A DNA stretch of 64,000 nucleotides from Spirosoma aureum (GTDB lineage: Bacteria > Bacteroidota > Bacteroidia > Cytophagales > Spirosomataceae), in NCBI RefSeq assembly GCF_011604685.1, contig NZ_CP050063.1:4982501-5046500 (forward strand). The letters are read 5' to 3'. Below are positions 1-10,512 of this stretch, piece by piece. The position numbers and the translations under genes are program-made. The notes under the pieces were generated by a model. It made no database searches. It saw nothing but the letters and a program-made list of their open reading frames with translations, and had not been told where the DNA came from. Positions within the stretch are counted from its first letter, which is position 1. Every line of letters starts with the position of its first letter.

Positions 1-1731
1 CCCAATACCGATCCCCGGGCATTAACCGCAAAGCTGCCCGCATTCATTGAAAAATATGCCCGCGCTGACCTCAAATCAGTGGGTTTCGATCGGCAGTTAT
101 TTCTAGTACCCGTTCCAGATCTGCACCTTTATCCTAATTTTCAGTCGGTGGTTACGCCGACAAATAGTATTACGTACCTCTATATACTGGGATCGATTGC
201 CCTCTTTACATTGCTGATTGCCTGCATTAATTTCATGAACTTAGCGACGGCACGTTCGGCCAAACGGGCAGCGGAAGTAGGCGTTCGAAAAGTGATGGGG
301 GCGCAGCAGGGCGCGCTTGTGTGGCAGTTTCTGGGCGAATCAGTCATACTTACCTTCCTGGCGTTCCTGATTGCGTTAGGACTGGGTGTTTTATTCTTGC
401 CTATGTTCAACCAGCTCACTGGCAAGGCCTTGTCGATGAGTGAATTATTTGAGCCGAGAACGCTTTTCGCTTTGCTGGGAATGGCCTTGATAACGGGATT
501 GTTAGCGGGCAGTTATCCGGCTTTTTATCTGTCGTTATTTGACCCGGCGAAGGTGTTAAAAGGCAAGTTTACGAATTCATTGTCGGCAGTAGCGTTACGT
601 CGTGGTTTGGTCGTATTTCAGTTTATGGTGTCAGTTGGCCTGGTATTGGCCTCGTTTGTCATTCAGAAACAGATGCATTACCTGCGCGACAAGCCACTGG
701 GTTTTACGCAGGATCAGCAGATTGCCATTCCATTCCGAAGCGGTGAGTCGCGTGCTGTCTACACCGCTTTCCGCAGCGAAATTTTGCGAAACAATCAGGT
801 TATATCAGCCGCTGGGACGCAATTCTACCCCGGTATTGCTAACCAGAGCGATATGGTGTTTCATAGGCCCGACCAGAGCGTTACACAAGGACAGGATATC
901 CGCACCAATCGGGTCGATTTTGAATTCCTGCAAACCATGAGTTTTCAACTAAAACAGGGCCGTTTGTTTTCGCGGCAGTTTCCTGGAGACACAGCTAATC
1001 GACTTATCGTTAATGAAGCTACGCTACGTAAATTTCAGATACCCGAGGCCAAAGCCATTGGTCAACGGCTGGACTTCGACTGGCAGGGCCAAACAACACC
1101 CTTTGAAATTGTAGGCGTCGTGAAGGACTTTCACTATGAAGACCTGCACCAACCCATTACGCCCTATGCGTTCTTGTTGAGTCGACGCCCAAGTTTCAAT
1201 TATATCATCGTTCACGTCAACACGGCCAACATGACGAACATTCTAGGCTTTCTAGAGCAGAAATGGAAGGCGTTACGTCCCGACGAACCGTTTGAATATA
1301 CCTTCCTGAACGAAGATTTTCAGAAAAACTACCAGGCAGAAGCCCGTACGTCGCGGATTGTGCGCACATTTACGATCATCTCCATTTTGATCTCGTGTCT
1401 GGGTCTGTTCGGGCTGGCTACGTTTGCCGCACAACAACGCCGGAAAGAAATCGGTGTGCGCAAAGTGCTCGGCGCGTCAGTAACCAGTATTGTGCTGTTA
1501 CTCACCAAAGATTTTCTGAAACTGGTTTTCATCGCTATTCTGATTGCCTCACCAATTGCCTGGTACGCCATGCATCGATGGCTCCAGTTATTCGAGTACC
1601 GCATTGACATTCCATGGTGGGTATTCGTTGGGGCTGGTGCCCTGGCGTTGTTACTAGCGTTTATTACAGTCACGTTTCAAAGCCTCAGATCGGCGCTTGT
1701 TAATCCCGTGAAGAGCTTACATACTGATTAA
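1..1731 (+). CDS. ABC transporter permease, MacB/FtsX family (5' end outside window)
   Basis: The reading frame is open from base 1, so the gene starts upstream of the window; the GTG at 79 is only an internal codon. The visible part holds four membrane helices, a periplasmic MacB-type core domain, then three more helices. The first FtsX block carries RAAEVGVRKVMGA and the second RRKEIGVRKVLGAS, the paired signature of the roughly 800-residue two-FtsX permeases common in Bacteroidota. The family works with an ATPase and moves or senses envelope substrates; the ATPase is not visible here. The gene ends in TAA, 23 bases before the next gene. The family is clear; the substrate is unknown. Confidence 0.9.
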   Translation, partial: PNTDPRALTAKLPAFIEKYARADLKSVGFDRQLFLVPVPDLHLYPNFQSVVTPTNSITYLYILGSIALFTLLIACINFMNLATARSAKRAAEVGVRKVMGAQQGALVWQFLGESVILTFLAFLIALGLGVLFLPMFNQLTGKALSMSELFEPRTLFALLGMALITGLLAGSYPAFYLSLFDPAKVLKGKFTNSLSAVALRRGLVVFQFMVSVGLVLASFVIQKQMHYLRDKPLGFTQDQQIAIPFRSGESRAVYTAFRSEILRNNQVISAAGTQFYPGIANQSDMVFHRPDQSVTQGQDIRTNRVDFEFLQTMSFQLKQGRLFSRQFPGDTANRLIVNEATLRKFQIPEAKAIGQRLDFDWQGQTTPFEIVGVVKDFHYEDLHQPITPYAFLLSRRPSFNYIIVHVNTANMTNILGFLEQKWKALRPDEPFEYTFLNEDFQKNYQAEARTSRIVRTFTIISILISCLGLFGLATFAAQQRRKEIGVRKVLGASVTSIVLLLTKDFLKLVFIAILIASPIAWYAMHRWLQLFEYRIDIPWWVFVGAGALALLLAFITVTFQSLRSALVNPVKSLHTD

Positions 1732-1753
1732 CCCTCTTCTTTTCTATAAATCT

Positions 1754-2215
1754 ATGAAACATAGTACTGTTGCCTTGCTTTTCAGCTTTGTATTAACCAG
1801 CGCCTTTGCTCAAACGAACACCGATGATGTGACTGGGGTTCGGCAGGCCTGCTTCAATTACATCGATACGTTTTACAAAGCCGATACTACATTGGCTTAT
1901 CAGAGTGTACACCCAACTCTTCAGAAACGTGGCTTTGCGTTCGAACAAAAAACGGGGAGTTACTCGAAACAGTTGGAAATGCCTTTTCCGGCCTTGATCC
2001 GGCTGGCGAAAGTGTGGAATAAAGAAGGCAAACGCGCTAATTCTGATTCACCCCGGCAAGTCGATGTATTTGAGGTAGCCGACAAAACAGCGATGGCCAA
2101 AGTGACGGCTGTTTGGGGTATCGATTACCTACACCTAATCAAGGAAAATGACCACTGGATGATTGTGAATGTACTGTGGCAATCTCCTCCCAAATCATTG
2201 CAGGTCATTAAATAG
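1754..2215 (+). CDS. Secreted NTF2/lumazine-binding-like protein
   Basis: 153 residues with a signal peptide (residues 1-19, cleavage after AFA). The mature part, beginning ACFNYIDTFYKAD and ending with an HWMIVNVLW strand, resembles the small NTF2-like cone fold annotated as putative lumazine-binding in Bacteroidota. That family is usually non-enzymatic or of unknown function. It lies 23 bases after the permease gene on the same strand and may be co-transcribed. The assignment rests on overall pattern, not on catalytic residues. Confidence 0.6.
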   Translation: MKHSTVALLFSFVLTSAFAQTNTDDVTGVRQACFNYIDTFYKADTTLAYQSVHPTLQKRGFAFEQKTGSYSKQLEMPFPALIRLAKVWNKEGKRANSDSPRQVDVFEVADKTAMAKVTAVWGIDYLHLIKENDHWMIVNVLWQSPPKSLQVIK

Positions 2216-2260
2216 TTGCCTTAGTTTTTCGGACAAGACACGTTCATTTTAGCAGGGAAT

Positions 2261-2318
2261 GCTGAAGGGAAAACAATGAAAATCAATGACAAGCTCACCA
2301 TATTGAAATCCCTTCAGC
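2261..2318. terminator. Inverted repeat between convergent genes
   Basis: GCTGAAGGGA at 2261-2270 is the exact reverse complement of 2309-2318, with a 38-base loop. It lies between the plus-strand gene ending at 2215 and the minus-strand fragment ending at 2322. It could stop transcription from either side, but the long loop makes this uncertain. Confidence 0.35.
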
Positions 2319-2321
2319 GTT

Positions 2322-2576
2322 TTATAAAAACCCTCGGTATACGTATGTAGGTCCGGATAAAGAGTGATTATCTAACCGGAATCCCCAATTTGCATTGCCT
2401 GTATTCGCATCTATAGCAAACAGATTTCCCTCAGTATTTGTGACATAAACCGTTTCCGCTGAATCTGACTCTTCGGGTGTTGTACTGGCCGGTTTACAGG
2501 TAAGAAGGGAAAGGCAGACTAAGAAAGACACAACAAAGTGGATAATTACCGAAGGGGCCACCAGCAGCAAGCGCAT
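2322..2576 (-). pseudogene. N-terminal fragment of a PQQ-propeller lipoprotein
   Basis: 84 residues. A lipoprotein signal ends at SLLTC; a single propeller-blade pattern follows (VYVTNTEGNLFAIDANTG, then NWGFRLDN). PQQ/quinoprotein-like propellers normally need several blades (about 350 residues or more), so this is almost certainly a truncated gene with the rest lost to the left. The stop codon abuts the inverted repeat at 2261-2318. It could instead be a tiny functional lipoprotein, but that is less likely. Confidence 0.5.
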
Positions 2577-4127
2577 ACAGAGAATTTTTTATTTATGGAG
2601 GTTAAGTATGCAGCTTTAATTAACTCACTTTCTTACTTATTTATAGCAATAGAGAACAAATCGATATGCCCAAAACGGCTTGACGCTGGATTATGTAAAG
2701 CGTGTTCGTAATCTCTATAACTCTTTTTTACAAATCCCTAAGCGGCCTATTTCATGTGTATCACCGGGGGCAGCATGAGTGGGGATAGGATTGAATCTGG
2801 CAATGTACGGGTCGTCAATTGTTCCAAATAACGAACCAAGTGCAAGATCGTTGGGGAGTTCTGCTATGGTTGTCAGAACGACAGGCGTATCCAGTTTATA
2901 GGCCCCTCAGTGATGATCGTATCGTCCAATCCAAACTTTACACCCATCTATATGTATTGCTGATTAAGCCTCAATGGTCATGGACTTCGTCACTCATAAC
3001 ATTCAAACTCTGCGGTAATATATTCTCTCACGGCTACGCTAACTCCATGAATGATGACTGTATCCAGCAAATCATGACGATAAACAGCTAACAACTCGTA
3101 CATGAACTCAGGGGGTATCCAAGCCAATGCTGAAAGTGAATACGCAACCCCAATGGATAATTTTGCTCCCCCTTTTTTGGTTTGACGATTCCGGATCTTC
3201 GCCAAATTCAGGACGCATTGACCAATCATCCGTGTAAATTCAGTGAGATATTGCAACACCAGGATTCACTTTGCTACACCATTACCATCTTTCTGCATAC
3301 CAACCGGTATCTGAAAACGCATTGCCGACCGGATCTGGCTTCCTGGCAGTACTACAATTCACTATATGTTCAATTGTCGCACCCTACCAGTAATATGGCT
3401 GAAAGGCTCTGCTATGCCAACGAATCGCAAAAAATCAATTTATGCCTTTGGGTACGAATATCAGAAGGTTGTCATTATGCTCTCCAATATCATACCCACT
3501 GACTACTATCAAGAGGGGGTTGCATCGATGGCCCTGACGACCGATTGATTAAACTAGCTGGGGTAATCGACCGGATCAACTACCTGCATGGCCTGGATAA
3601 GCTTCGATTAGCTTGCCAAATGTCAATCCGGAATGGCCCATGACACGGGCGCAATTGCCTTTGCGATATACTGTCCTGTGGTCGTATCCAGTAACTGCAA
3701 AATAATTTAGTTACTAGAACAATATTGGCTCTACCTAGATCAAAAGGTAAACTTCCTTTATCATCCTGGTCAAATGATGCTAGAAGAGTGACGGGTCTTT
3801 TAGAAAGTGCTTACGTTTCGTTCTTGCTGAATGTTACCGAATAGGAGTCTATATTAATAAAGTACAATACTACAACAATTAACATTAAGAAGTCATTAAA
3901 AGATTAAAACTGCATTAAATAAGCAAATTGTGCGCTTCTTGCGTTTCTGAGGGCTTTTATTAAAAAAGAATTAAAGGAAATTATTTTTCGAACAAGAGTC
4001 AATAAACTGAAAAAAGTACAAACTGTACCAAAAACCTAAAGAATCTTACAGTTCATCGAATCCTTCCCCTACAGGCGCTATTTCAGGGCCAACTTTGATC
4101 AAGCAAAAGGCAAAAACGATCAAAGAA
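2577..4127. other. Gene-poor, decayed stretch
   Basis: About 1.5 kb with no convincing gene. Several 60-106 codon frames exist on both strands (for example 2819-3091, 3182-3502 and minus 2990-3259), but they overlap, have odd composition and match nothing I recognise. The last 350 bases (3750-4127) are strongly AT-rich and probably hold the promoter of the lyase gene. This looks like degraded coding DNA. Confidence 0.4.
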
Positions 4128-5075
4128 ATGAACTACGTTACGAACACTCAGTCCACTTCAACCAACAAAAACAAGACTTTTTCTAACCTCACCACCAAAG
4201 CACTACGTTTGTTTATTCTCTTAGTCCTAATTCCCTTATTTAACCTTAGTCTGAGCAGCTGCTCACAAAGTGACAGTATCGCTCCCGAAAGCGAAAATCA
4301 CTCGGCGGCTCGGGAAAATGCCAGTATCCTGAATGTAGATGGGTTTGAAAGCGATAAAGTTGGTAGCTTCTGGTCAAAGGAACTCTTCACCCCCACAGCA
4401 GGTAAGCTTGTCAATGACTTGCATCGAGTAGGTAACCAGGCTATGCGTTTTTCCTGGAAGCCTAGCCAGGCCAATGGTACCAACAAGATGCTTCATTCTG
4501 AACTAGCGACATCCGCCATTGCACCGGGCGATGTAGCTGAACGCTGGTATGGCTACAGCTCCTATATGCCATCGGCTTCAATGGCAAAAGACGACCAGAC
4601 GGTAATTGTTAGCCAGTGGCACGGCGTACCAGACCCCGGCTTTGAAGATAGCGTTCCTCCTCTATGTATTGAATTAAATTCAGATCGATTGAAGCTGTGG
4701 TATTGCGCATCGAATGTAGCTATCACCAAAGCGCTCCAAAACTCAACAAGCAACAAGCGGCTCGATTTGGGTGCTGCCATCTACGACCGGTGGGTGGATT
4801 ATGTGGTTCACGTAAAGTGGGACCCAACCGGTAAAACCGGTTTACTCGAAATCTGGCAGGATGGCAAGCGGATTGTAAACGAACAAGGCATTTCCATCGG
4901 TTACCCACAGCAACGCAAACCCTATTGGAAGTGTGGTCTTTATTGCTGGATGGCAAAGGCCACTTACGAAGAGAAGAGCATCTATTATGACGAAGTACGC
5001 ATTGGTGGGCCTTCAGCCAACTATGACGCGGTAAAACCTGGTCGCAATGATAATTCAGCGAAAGTCCAGTTTTAA
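4128..5075 (+). CDS. Polysaccharide-lyase-like lipoprotein
   Basis: Start chosen at ATG 4128; an upstream TTG at 4095 is possible. A signal with a central hydrophobic run ends at the lipobox LSLSSC, so the protein is probably lipid-anchored. The body resembles the jelly-roll family annotated Polysacc_lyase (heparinase-like): a paired strand with ERWYGYSSYMP, VSQWHG, WVDYVVHVKW, then GLLEIWQDGKRI and YYDEVRIGG near the end. Such enzymes cleave uronic-acid polysaccharides by beta-elimination. No PUL or SusCD genes adjoin it, so the substrate is unknown. The long AT-rich upstream region suggests independent transcription. Confidence 0.7.
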   Translation: MNYVTNTQSTSTNKNKTFSNLTTKALRLFILLVLIPLFNLSLSSCSQSDSIAPESENHSAARENASILNVDGFESDKVGSFWSKELFTPTAGKLVNDLHRVGNQAMRFSWKPSQANGTNKMLHSELATSAIAPGDVAERWYGYSSYMPSASMAKDDQTVIVSQWHGVPDPGFEDSVPPLCIELNSDRLKLWYCASNVAITKALQNSTSNKRLDLGAAIYDRWVDYVVHVKWDPTGKTGLLEIWQDGKRIVNEQGISIGYPQQRKPYWKCGLYCWMAKATYEEKSIYYDEVRIGGPSANYDAVKPGRNDNSAKVQF

Positions 5076-5221
5076 ATGAATTAAGTCAGCCTTTGGTCAA
5101 TTAAATAATGTACGTCATCTGCCAAAAGTGGACAGATTCAGATGAAAAGAGATGAGGGTCTGTTAACCACATTTGACTCACTGATAAACAGGTCTAAGCA
5201 GGGATTACATCTACGATTATG

Positions 5222-5410
5222 ATTGACTCTTACATAAAGGAACAATACGGCTATGTGCAATCGGTCAAAGGAATTCAGCCAATCATTGCCACCTAGTTAC
5301 TGATTATTACCAATGAATTCAAATCCATCACGAATCCTAAACAACTAACCTTTGCGACCTCCCCTTCCATGCTGGGTAGTCCCATTTATATAATCGTTCG
5401 CATTAAGTTG
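5222..5410 (+). pseudogene. IS110/IS116-type transposase relic
   Basis: Frame 2 from 5222 reads as the C-terminal Transposase_20 region of IS110-family enzymes: YVQSVKGIQPIIAT, then a TAG stop at 5294-5296, then LLIITNEFKSITNPKQLTF. This corresponds to the family pattern of a conserved pGIG-type loop followed by F-x-s-x-kqL. The N-terminal DEDD catalytic domain is absent and the reading is lost after about 5410. It is therefore an inactive IS fragment. The surroundings (5076-5835) hold nothing else I can support. Confidence 0.6.
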
Positions 5411-5835
5411 ATTCATAGCGTTTTCGTTCCGGCGGGAATCGCTATGTTCTATGCAGGTGAAAATATAAAGATTTTTATTCCCCCCGGTGCTGGCTGAACA
5501 TAGAAATCGATCCGATCAGCTGTTAATAGACGTATAGCCGTCGAATAATGCCGGTTTACGGGTAACTGGTTGAGCCGTCTCTGGGCGACTAGAAGAGGAA
5601 ATTAGACATAACTAAGGTGATTTGACTGAAACAACCGCGGTAGTGCGCCATTACGACGCCGTCAGTTGGCCGTTGCCGTAGGCTTATTGAATTGCCGCAG
5701 TACCGTATCACCTCTTTCTATTTCCACCGCCCCGGCTATTTTGTCTAATTTTACCTGACGACGTACAAGGACTGTATTAATTAAAGTACAACAGCTGATT
5801 TATTAATATAAAGCTTGTTGGTGAATTAAAGACAG

Positions 5836-6159
5836 CTACTTACCTGCTCTTTTTGTTGCCACAAGCACGACACCATTTTTGCCTTTCAGACCAAAGCGTC
5901 TGATTAAATCACTGTTTGAAACGGGTGAAAGAACAGTGATACTTTGAATATCATTAGGGTTAATCTTAATACTACCCTTTTCTTGAGGGTTGACAACTTC
6001 AACATTGTCAACCAGCCAAAGAGGTGGGCCATCTGCTCCATTAAGAAACTTATTGACAGTCGGTGCCGGTGGAATTCCATTGCTTATCTTGCTACAGCCC
6101 AAAAAGCTAAGGGCCAAACAACCGATCAACGCAGCGAGAAGAGTATCTTTCAGTTTCAT
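5836..6159 (-). CDS. Small lipoprotein with TonB-receptor plug-like domain
   Basis: 107 residues with a lipoprotein signal (LALSFLGCSK). The body carries the plug signature: PLWLVDNVEV, INPNDIQSITVL, then a short linker and KGKNGVVLVATK. In SusC-like receptors this pattern forms the plug; stand-alone lipoprotein versions occur in Bacteroidota. No barrel gene adjoins it. It may be an outer-membrane accessory protein or a detached plug; its role is unknown. Confidence 0.65.
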   Translation of the reverse strand: MKLKDTLLAALIGCLALSFLGCSKISNGIPPAPTVNKFLNGADGPPLWLVDNVEVVNPQEKGSIKINPNDIQSITVLSPVSNSDLIRRFGLKGKNGVVLVATKRAGK

Positions 6160-6333
6160 AGCCAGCTGTTTAAAGGTTTGAATTAGATCTATAAGGCCTT
6201 ACCTATCAGCAAAATACTGCTTTGAGATAGAAATGTTTGTGAGCTCTAATCAGATAATGAAAGACCCCTAGATAAGCCAGCTGACTGACCACTTTATGAG
6301 GTCGTTAAGTCATAAGTTAAAGTGGCAATAGCG

Positions 6334-7586
6334 CTAACTTTTTGCGAGCGGTAAAATAATTGATAAAGTAGTGCCTTTTCCCAATTCAGATTGGGCCGAT
6401 ATAATCCCAGAGTGATTGCGAATAATTTTGCGACAATAGGCTAGCCCAAAACCTTCGCCCTCCCGAACACTGTTAAATGGGACCTGAGAAAATATATCAA
6501 AGATCTTTTCAAGTTGAGATCGCTCAATTCCAATCCCATTATCCTGGATCTGGATTTCGACAAAATCAGACTCGGTCACTGACAGAAGCGGATGACTTAG
6601 TTGAGATTTCGACAATTCCCTAACTGAAACCGATATAACGGGTGCCTCAGCTTGTTTAGAGAACTTTAGTGCATTGGCGAGCAAATGATAAAAAACATGC
6701 TCCAATTGCACCGGTATACCTTTTACGAGGGGTAATGGTTCGCTTCTAAAGGTTGCATTTCTGGCTTTCACCTGAGAACTTAACTGGTAGTATACATCAG
6801 CAATGATTTCGTTCAGATCGACAAGTTCAAAAGACGAATCCTCATCATCGTTTAGCTCTGAAATACGGACAGGTCCTTAATCATTACTGATAATTTTTGG
6901 GCACTTGAATCGATTTTAAAGGCAATGCTCTTTGCTTTATCGACATCGTTCTTTTCGGTTGCATCAACCAGCAGGCCACTAAATAACCTGATTTTTCGAA
7001 GCGGCTCCTGAAGATTATGATTGGAAATATGTCGAAACTGGCGGTTTTCGTCGTCGGAATCCAGAAGTTTCTGATTCAAATTTTGAAGCGCAATCGTACT
7101 TCGTTCGAGTAACTCTGACTGCTGTAAATGGAAGGAGATCAAATCCGAAAATAAACTGAACATGCCAATAATCTTCGAATTGTTAAGTAGAGCGGGTTTG
7201 GGGTCAATGGCACAAAGTGTACCAAAAAATGCACCGTTTTTCAAAATGATAGGAAAGGAAATATAGCTTTGAAATCCATACATTCGGGGTGTCGGATGAT
7301 TGCAGAAGTCATCACTCTCCTCGACGTGATCAATAATTACTGCCTGATGGCTATCCCTGATTTCATTGCAAATCGTTGTTCCGATCTCTAGTTCTCCACC
7401 AGAAACCAGGCCAAACTGAATATCGTCACGAACACTGCATGCGATCCATCGATCCTGAGTTACGCGGGCAATGGCGGCAAACCCCATTCCTGTAGACTGG
7501 CAAACTACATCAAGTATTGTCGGGACGATGGAGAGTTGCCTTACGCGCTCAATATCCTTAATTAAATTACTATCAGAATGAATCAT
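6334..7586 (-). pseudogene. GAF-domain sensor histidine kinase broken by a frameshift
   Basis: Two adjacent minus-strand frames form one protein. The first (7586 to 6852, start at MIHSDSN) has a GAF domain, then the HisKA block with HISNHNLQEPLRKI, and stops at VFQS. The second continues, just after the break, as RISELNDDEDSSFELVDLNEI, with an ATPase domain: N-box HLLANALKFSK, G1 DNGIGI, G2 EGFGLAYCRKI and a C-terminal GKGTTLSIILP. One base appears lost near 6866-6872; restoring a C would give a continuous reading. The ATPase half has no good start of its own, so the gene is probably inactive unless this is a sequencing error. No response regulator adjoins. Confidence 0.7.
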
Positions 7587-7862
7587 TATGCGGACAGAAT
7601 ACCAATCAAAGATAGCGAATAAGCATAAAAGTGTTGTATTCCTGGTTGCCATATAGTCATGTATCCCTCTGAAGTCAATTTGAAAACAAATACTTAAAAC
7701 GAAATGGGTAGAAGGGTGTCTCAGTCGATGATGCCTATACGCAAAACTGATTTTACGCGATTGACGCTAATTATTTAGCGTATCTGGTACAGGAGATAAG
7801 TATGTTGAAAGTGCTTTCCCCTCTGTATTCTGAGTTTTTCATCTTTTTTCTGCCTTTTTAGT

Positions 7863-8906
7863 ATGCCTTCTGTTGTTCAGGTTGGATTAGTTGGCTTTGG
7901 TTTGTCGGGACGGTATTTTCATGCGCCGTTCCTGTCCGTTAATCCACTATTTCATCTAAAGAAAATAGCCAGTAGTCGTCCCGACGCTGTTCATCAGTTC
8001 GATGAGAAGATAGAGTGGGTGGCAACGGCTGATGAGCTATTTGCCGATCCGTCTATTGATCTCGTGTTTATCTGTACACCCAATGAGACCCATGTTGAGT
8101 ACGCCCGGAAAGCACTGGAGCATAAAAAACATGTTGTGGTCGAAAAGCCGTTTGCCATTACTGAATCTGAAGCCATTGAATTGCTGGAGCTGGCCGGGCA
8201 GCGGGGTTGCCTGGCAACCGCATACCAGAATCGCCGGTGGGATTCTGATTTTTTAACAATCAAACGCTTGATGGCCGAAGGAGCTTTAGGAACCGTTGTT
8301 GATTATGAATGTCGGTATGATCGATTCTCGCCTATAGACCCGAATGCCCGAAGCTGGAAAGAACAACCGGGCGTAGGCCGAGGAAACCTCTATAACTTAG
8401 GACCGCATTTACTCGATCAGGCATTAAACCTGTTTGGTGATCCCGATACGGTTCAGGCTACCATTCGAATCATTCGCCCCGATAGCCAGGTCGCCGATTA
8501 TTTTGATATAAAACTGGGCTATGCTGACAAGGTCGTCCGGCTTGAGTCCAGTCTGATGATTTATCATAATCAGTTGCGTTATAGTCTTCATGGAACTGAA
8601 GGTTCGTTTATCAAAGGTGGTTTAGATGCACAGGAAGAACGACTACGACTCAATCAGCTGCCGAATGAGGCTGGATGGGGGGCCGAGCCTGACGATCGCT
8701 GGGGTACACTTTACCGCGATGGTCGGGCCGAGTTGGTCGAAAGCCTGCCGGGTAATTATACCCCATTCTACGACAATTTGTATGAAACCATCGTAAATGG
8801 AGCAGAACCCGCTATTACACCTGCCGAAATTCGACGGCTTACCCGCGTAATCGATTTAGCCGTGGAAAGTAATCGAACTCAACGGGTCATGCCCTATGCT
8901 CTATGA
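7863..8906 (+). CDS. Gfo/Idh/MocA-family oxidoreductase
   Basis: 347 residues, the normal family length. The N-terminal Rossmann fold has the NAD(P)-binding loop GLVGFGLSGRYFHAPF and then the family hallmark VVEKPFAIT (EKP, catalytic Lys). The C-terminal alpha/beta substrate domain follows (GVGRGNLYNLGPHLLDQ). Such enzymes oxidise or reduce sugars and sugar acids; YdgJ-like members are closest by pattern. The stop overlaps the next start by four bases (ATGA), so it is translationally coupled to the MFS transporter. Together they suggest uptake and first-step metabolism of a sugar acid. Confidence 0.85.
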   Translation: MPSVVQVGLVGFGLSGRYFHAPFLSVNPLFHLKKIASSRPDAVHQFDEKIEWVATADELFADPSIDLVFICTPNETHVEYARKALEHKKHVVVEKPFAITESEAIELLELAGQRGCLATAYQNRRWDSDFLTIKRLMAEGALGTVVDYECRYDRFSPIDPNARSWKEQPGVGRGNLYNLGPHLLDQALNLFGDPDTVQATIRIIRPDSQVADYFDIKLGYADKVVRLESSLMIYHNQLRYSLHGTEGSFIKGGLDAQEERLRLNQLPNEAGWGAEPDDRWGTLYRDGRAELVESLPGNYTPFYDNLYETIVNGAEPAITPAEIRRLTRVIDLAVESNRTQRVMPYAL

Positions 8907-10195
8907 CCAACTACCGCTGGAGAATCGTTGGATTGCTGTTTGTTGCTACGACGATAAATTACCTGGACCGTCAGGTCATCAGTCTGCTCAAACCGACTTT
9001 AGAAACCGTTTTTAACTGGACCGAAACTGATTATAGTCATATCGTTATGGCGTTTCAGGCGGCCTATGCCCTCAGTTACGTTGCATTCGGCCGGCTGATT
9101 GACAAAATCGGAAGCAAAGTAGGCTACCTGATCGCTGTATTTTTGTGGAGTATAGCCGCCGTTCTGCATGCTGTGGCAACGAGTACATTCGGGTTTGGCG
9201 TATATCGTGCGTTGCTGGGGTTGGGCGAGGGTGGAAATTTCCCTGCGGCTATCAAAACCGTGGCCGAGTGGTTTCCGCGGCAGGAACGGGCACTGGTGAC
9301 GGGAATCTTTAACTCCGGAACAAACATTGGTGCTGTTGTGGCTCCCATCCTGGTTCCCTGGGTACTGGGCGTATACGGTTGGCAGGTCGCTTTTCTGCTG
9401 ACTGGCCTGATTGGCTTTGTCTGGCTCTTTTTCTGGTGGTGGAACTATGACAGCCCACAACAACACAAACACGTGTCACCGCAGGAACTGGCCTATATTA
9501 CCAGCGATGCAGAAAGTAATGAAGGAAACTCCGCCATTCGTTGGATCGACCTGATTCGGTACCGCCAAACGTGGGCGTTTATTTTGGGGAAGCTCTTGAC
9601 CGATCCGGTATGGTGGTTTTTCCTGTTTTGGTTGCCCTCTTATTTTGCGTCGTCGTTTAATCTGGATCTTAAGAAACCAAGTCTCCCGCTAATTTTTGTT
9701 TATACTGCGGCTACCCTCGGTAGCGTGGGGGGTGGTTATCTGTCAGGGTATTTCCTCCGGCTGGGCTGGACGATCAATCGTTCGAGAAAAACGGCCATGT
9801 TGCTTTATGCAATGTGTATTGTCCCAATAGCCTTAACCCGTTATGCGACCAGCATCTGGGAGGTCGTTGGCTTGCTAAGTCTGGCTGTTGCTGCACACCA
9901 GGCCTGGAGCGCCAACCTTTTCACTCTGGTATCGGATATGTTTCCCAAAAATGCGGTTAGCTCCGTCGTTGGGCTTGGTGGCATGGCTGGTTCGCTGGGC
10001 GGGCTACTTTTCCCGATTCTGGTAGGGTCTTTGCTGGACACCTACAAAACCGCGGGAGACATTTCGATTGGCTATAATTATCTGTTTGTATTATGTGGGA
10101 GTGCCTATCTGCTAGCCTGGCTGTGCATTCACCTGTTTGCTCCGGCCATGAAGCCAATTAAATTGCCAGATGCTTTACCGGAAGTAGTATCGTGA
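8903..10195 (+). CDS. MFS transporter, hexuronate/anion:cation symporter type
   Basis: 430 residues with about 12 predicted membrane helices. The N-terminus has NYLDRQVISLLKPTLE in helix 1, typical of ExuT/GudP-like members of the anion:cation symporter group, and GLGEGGNFPAAIKTVAEWF at the family motif in helix 4. It overlaps the oxidoreductase gene by four bases. Probable job: proton-coupled import of a hexuronate or related sugar acid across the inner membrane. The family is strong; the substrate is inferred from the group. Confidence 0.85.
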   Translation: MTNYRWRIVGLLFVATTINYLDRQVISLLKPTLETVFNWTETDYSHIVMAFQAAYALSYVAFGRLIDKIGSKVGYLIAVFLWSIAAVLHAVATSTFGFGVYRALLGLGEGGNFPAAIKTVAEWFPRQERALVTGIFNSGTNIGAVVAPILVPWVLGVYGWQVAFLLTGLIGFVWLFFWWWNYDSPQQHKHVSPQELAYITSDAESNEGNSAIRWIDLIRYRQTWAFILGKLLTDPVWWFFLFWLPSYFASSFNLDLKKPSLPLIFVYTAATLGSVGGGYLSGYFLRLGWTINRSRKTAMLLYAMCIVPIALTRYATSIWEVVGLLSLAVAAHQAWSANLFTLVSDMFPKNAVSSVVGLGGMAGSLGGLLFPILVGSLLDTYKTAGDISIGYNYLFVLCGSAYLLAWLCIHLFAPAMKPIKLPDALPEVVS

Positions 10196-10252
10196 AACTA
10201 CCCATGATTTTGAGCGCAAAAACAAGTTAGTGAACAGCATTATTCCTTTTGA

Positions 10253-10429
10253 AGGAGACTTGGGAAAGAACATTTCCGATTTTACGAACCATATGACACC
10301 TATCAGACTATGGATTTGCCGGTTTCAGGTATTAAAACCAACGCGGAGTTCATGATTAGCAATTTAAAGATCTTTCAGCCCCAGCTTCCGTTCAAACCGT
10401 TTGTGTTGTATGAGATCAATGAAAAGTGA
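10253..10429 (+). pseudogene. Possible 3' relic of a lost gene
   Basis: An open stretch of 58 codons with natural-looking composition (for example YEPYDTYQTMDLPVSGIKTN) runs to a TGA at 10427 but has no good start; the first internal ATG is at 10310. It reads like the end of a longer protein. I do not recognise it. The rest of 10196-10512 shows nothing else. Confidence 0.25.
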
Positions 10430-10512
10430 CTGGCTTAGAAAACGTTCTATTCATACCAAACAAAAACCGGGTTGTGTCTTCTTTTGAATTTAAGTTAAGC
10501 ATGATTGGTCAT

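Noticed and set aside
2819..3548. Several overlapping small frames in the decayed region
   Set aside because: No recognisable motifs, overlapping on both strands, and odd composition; treated as non-coding.
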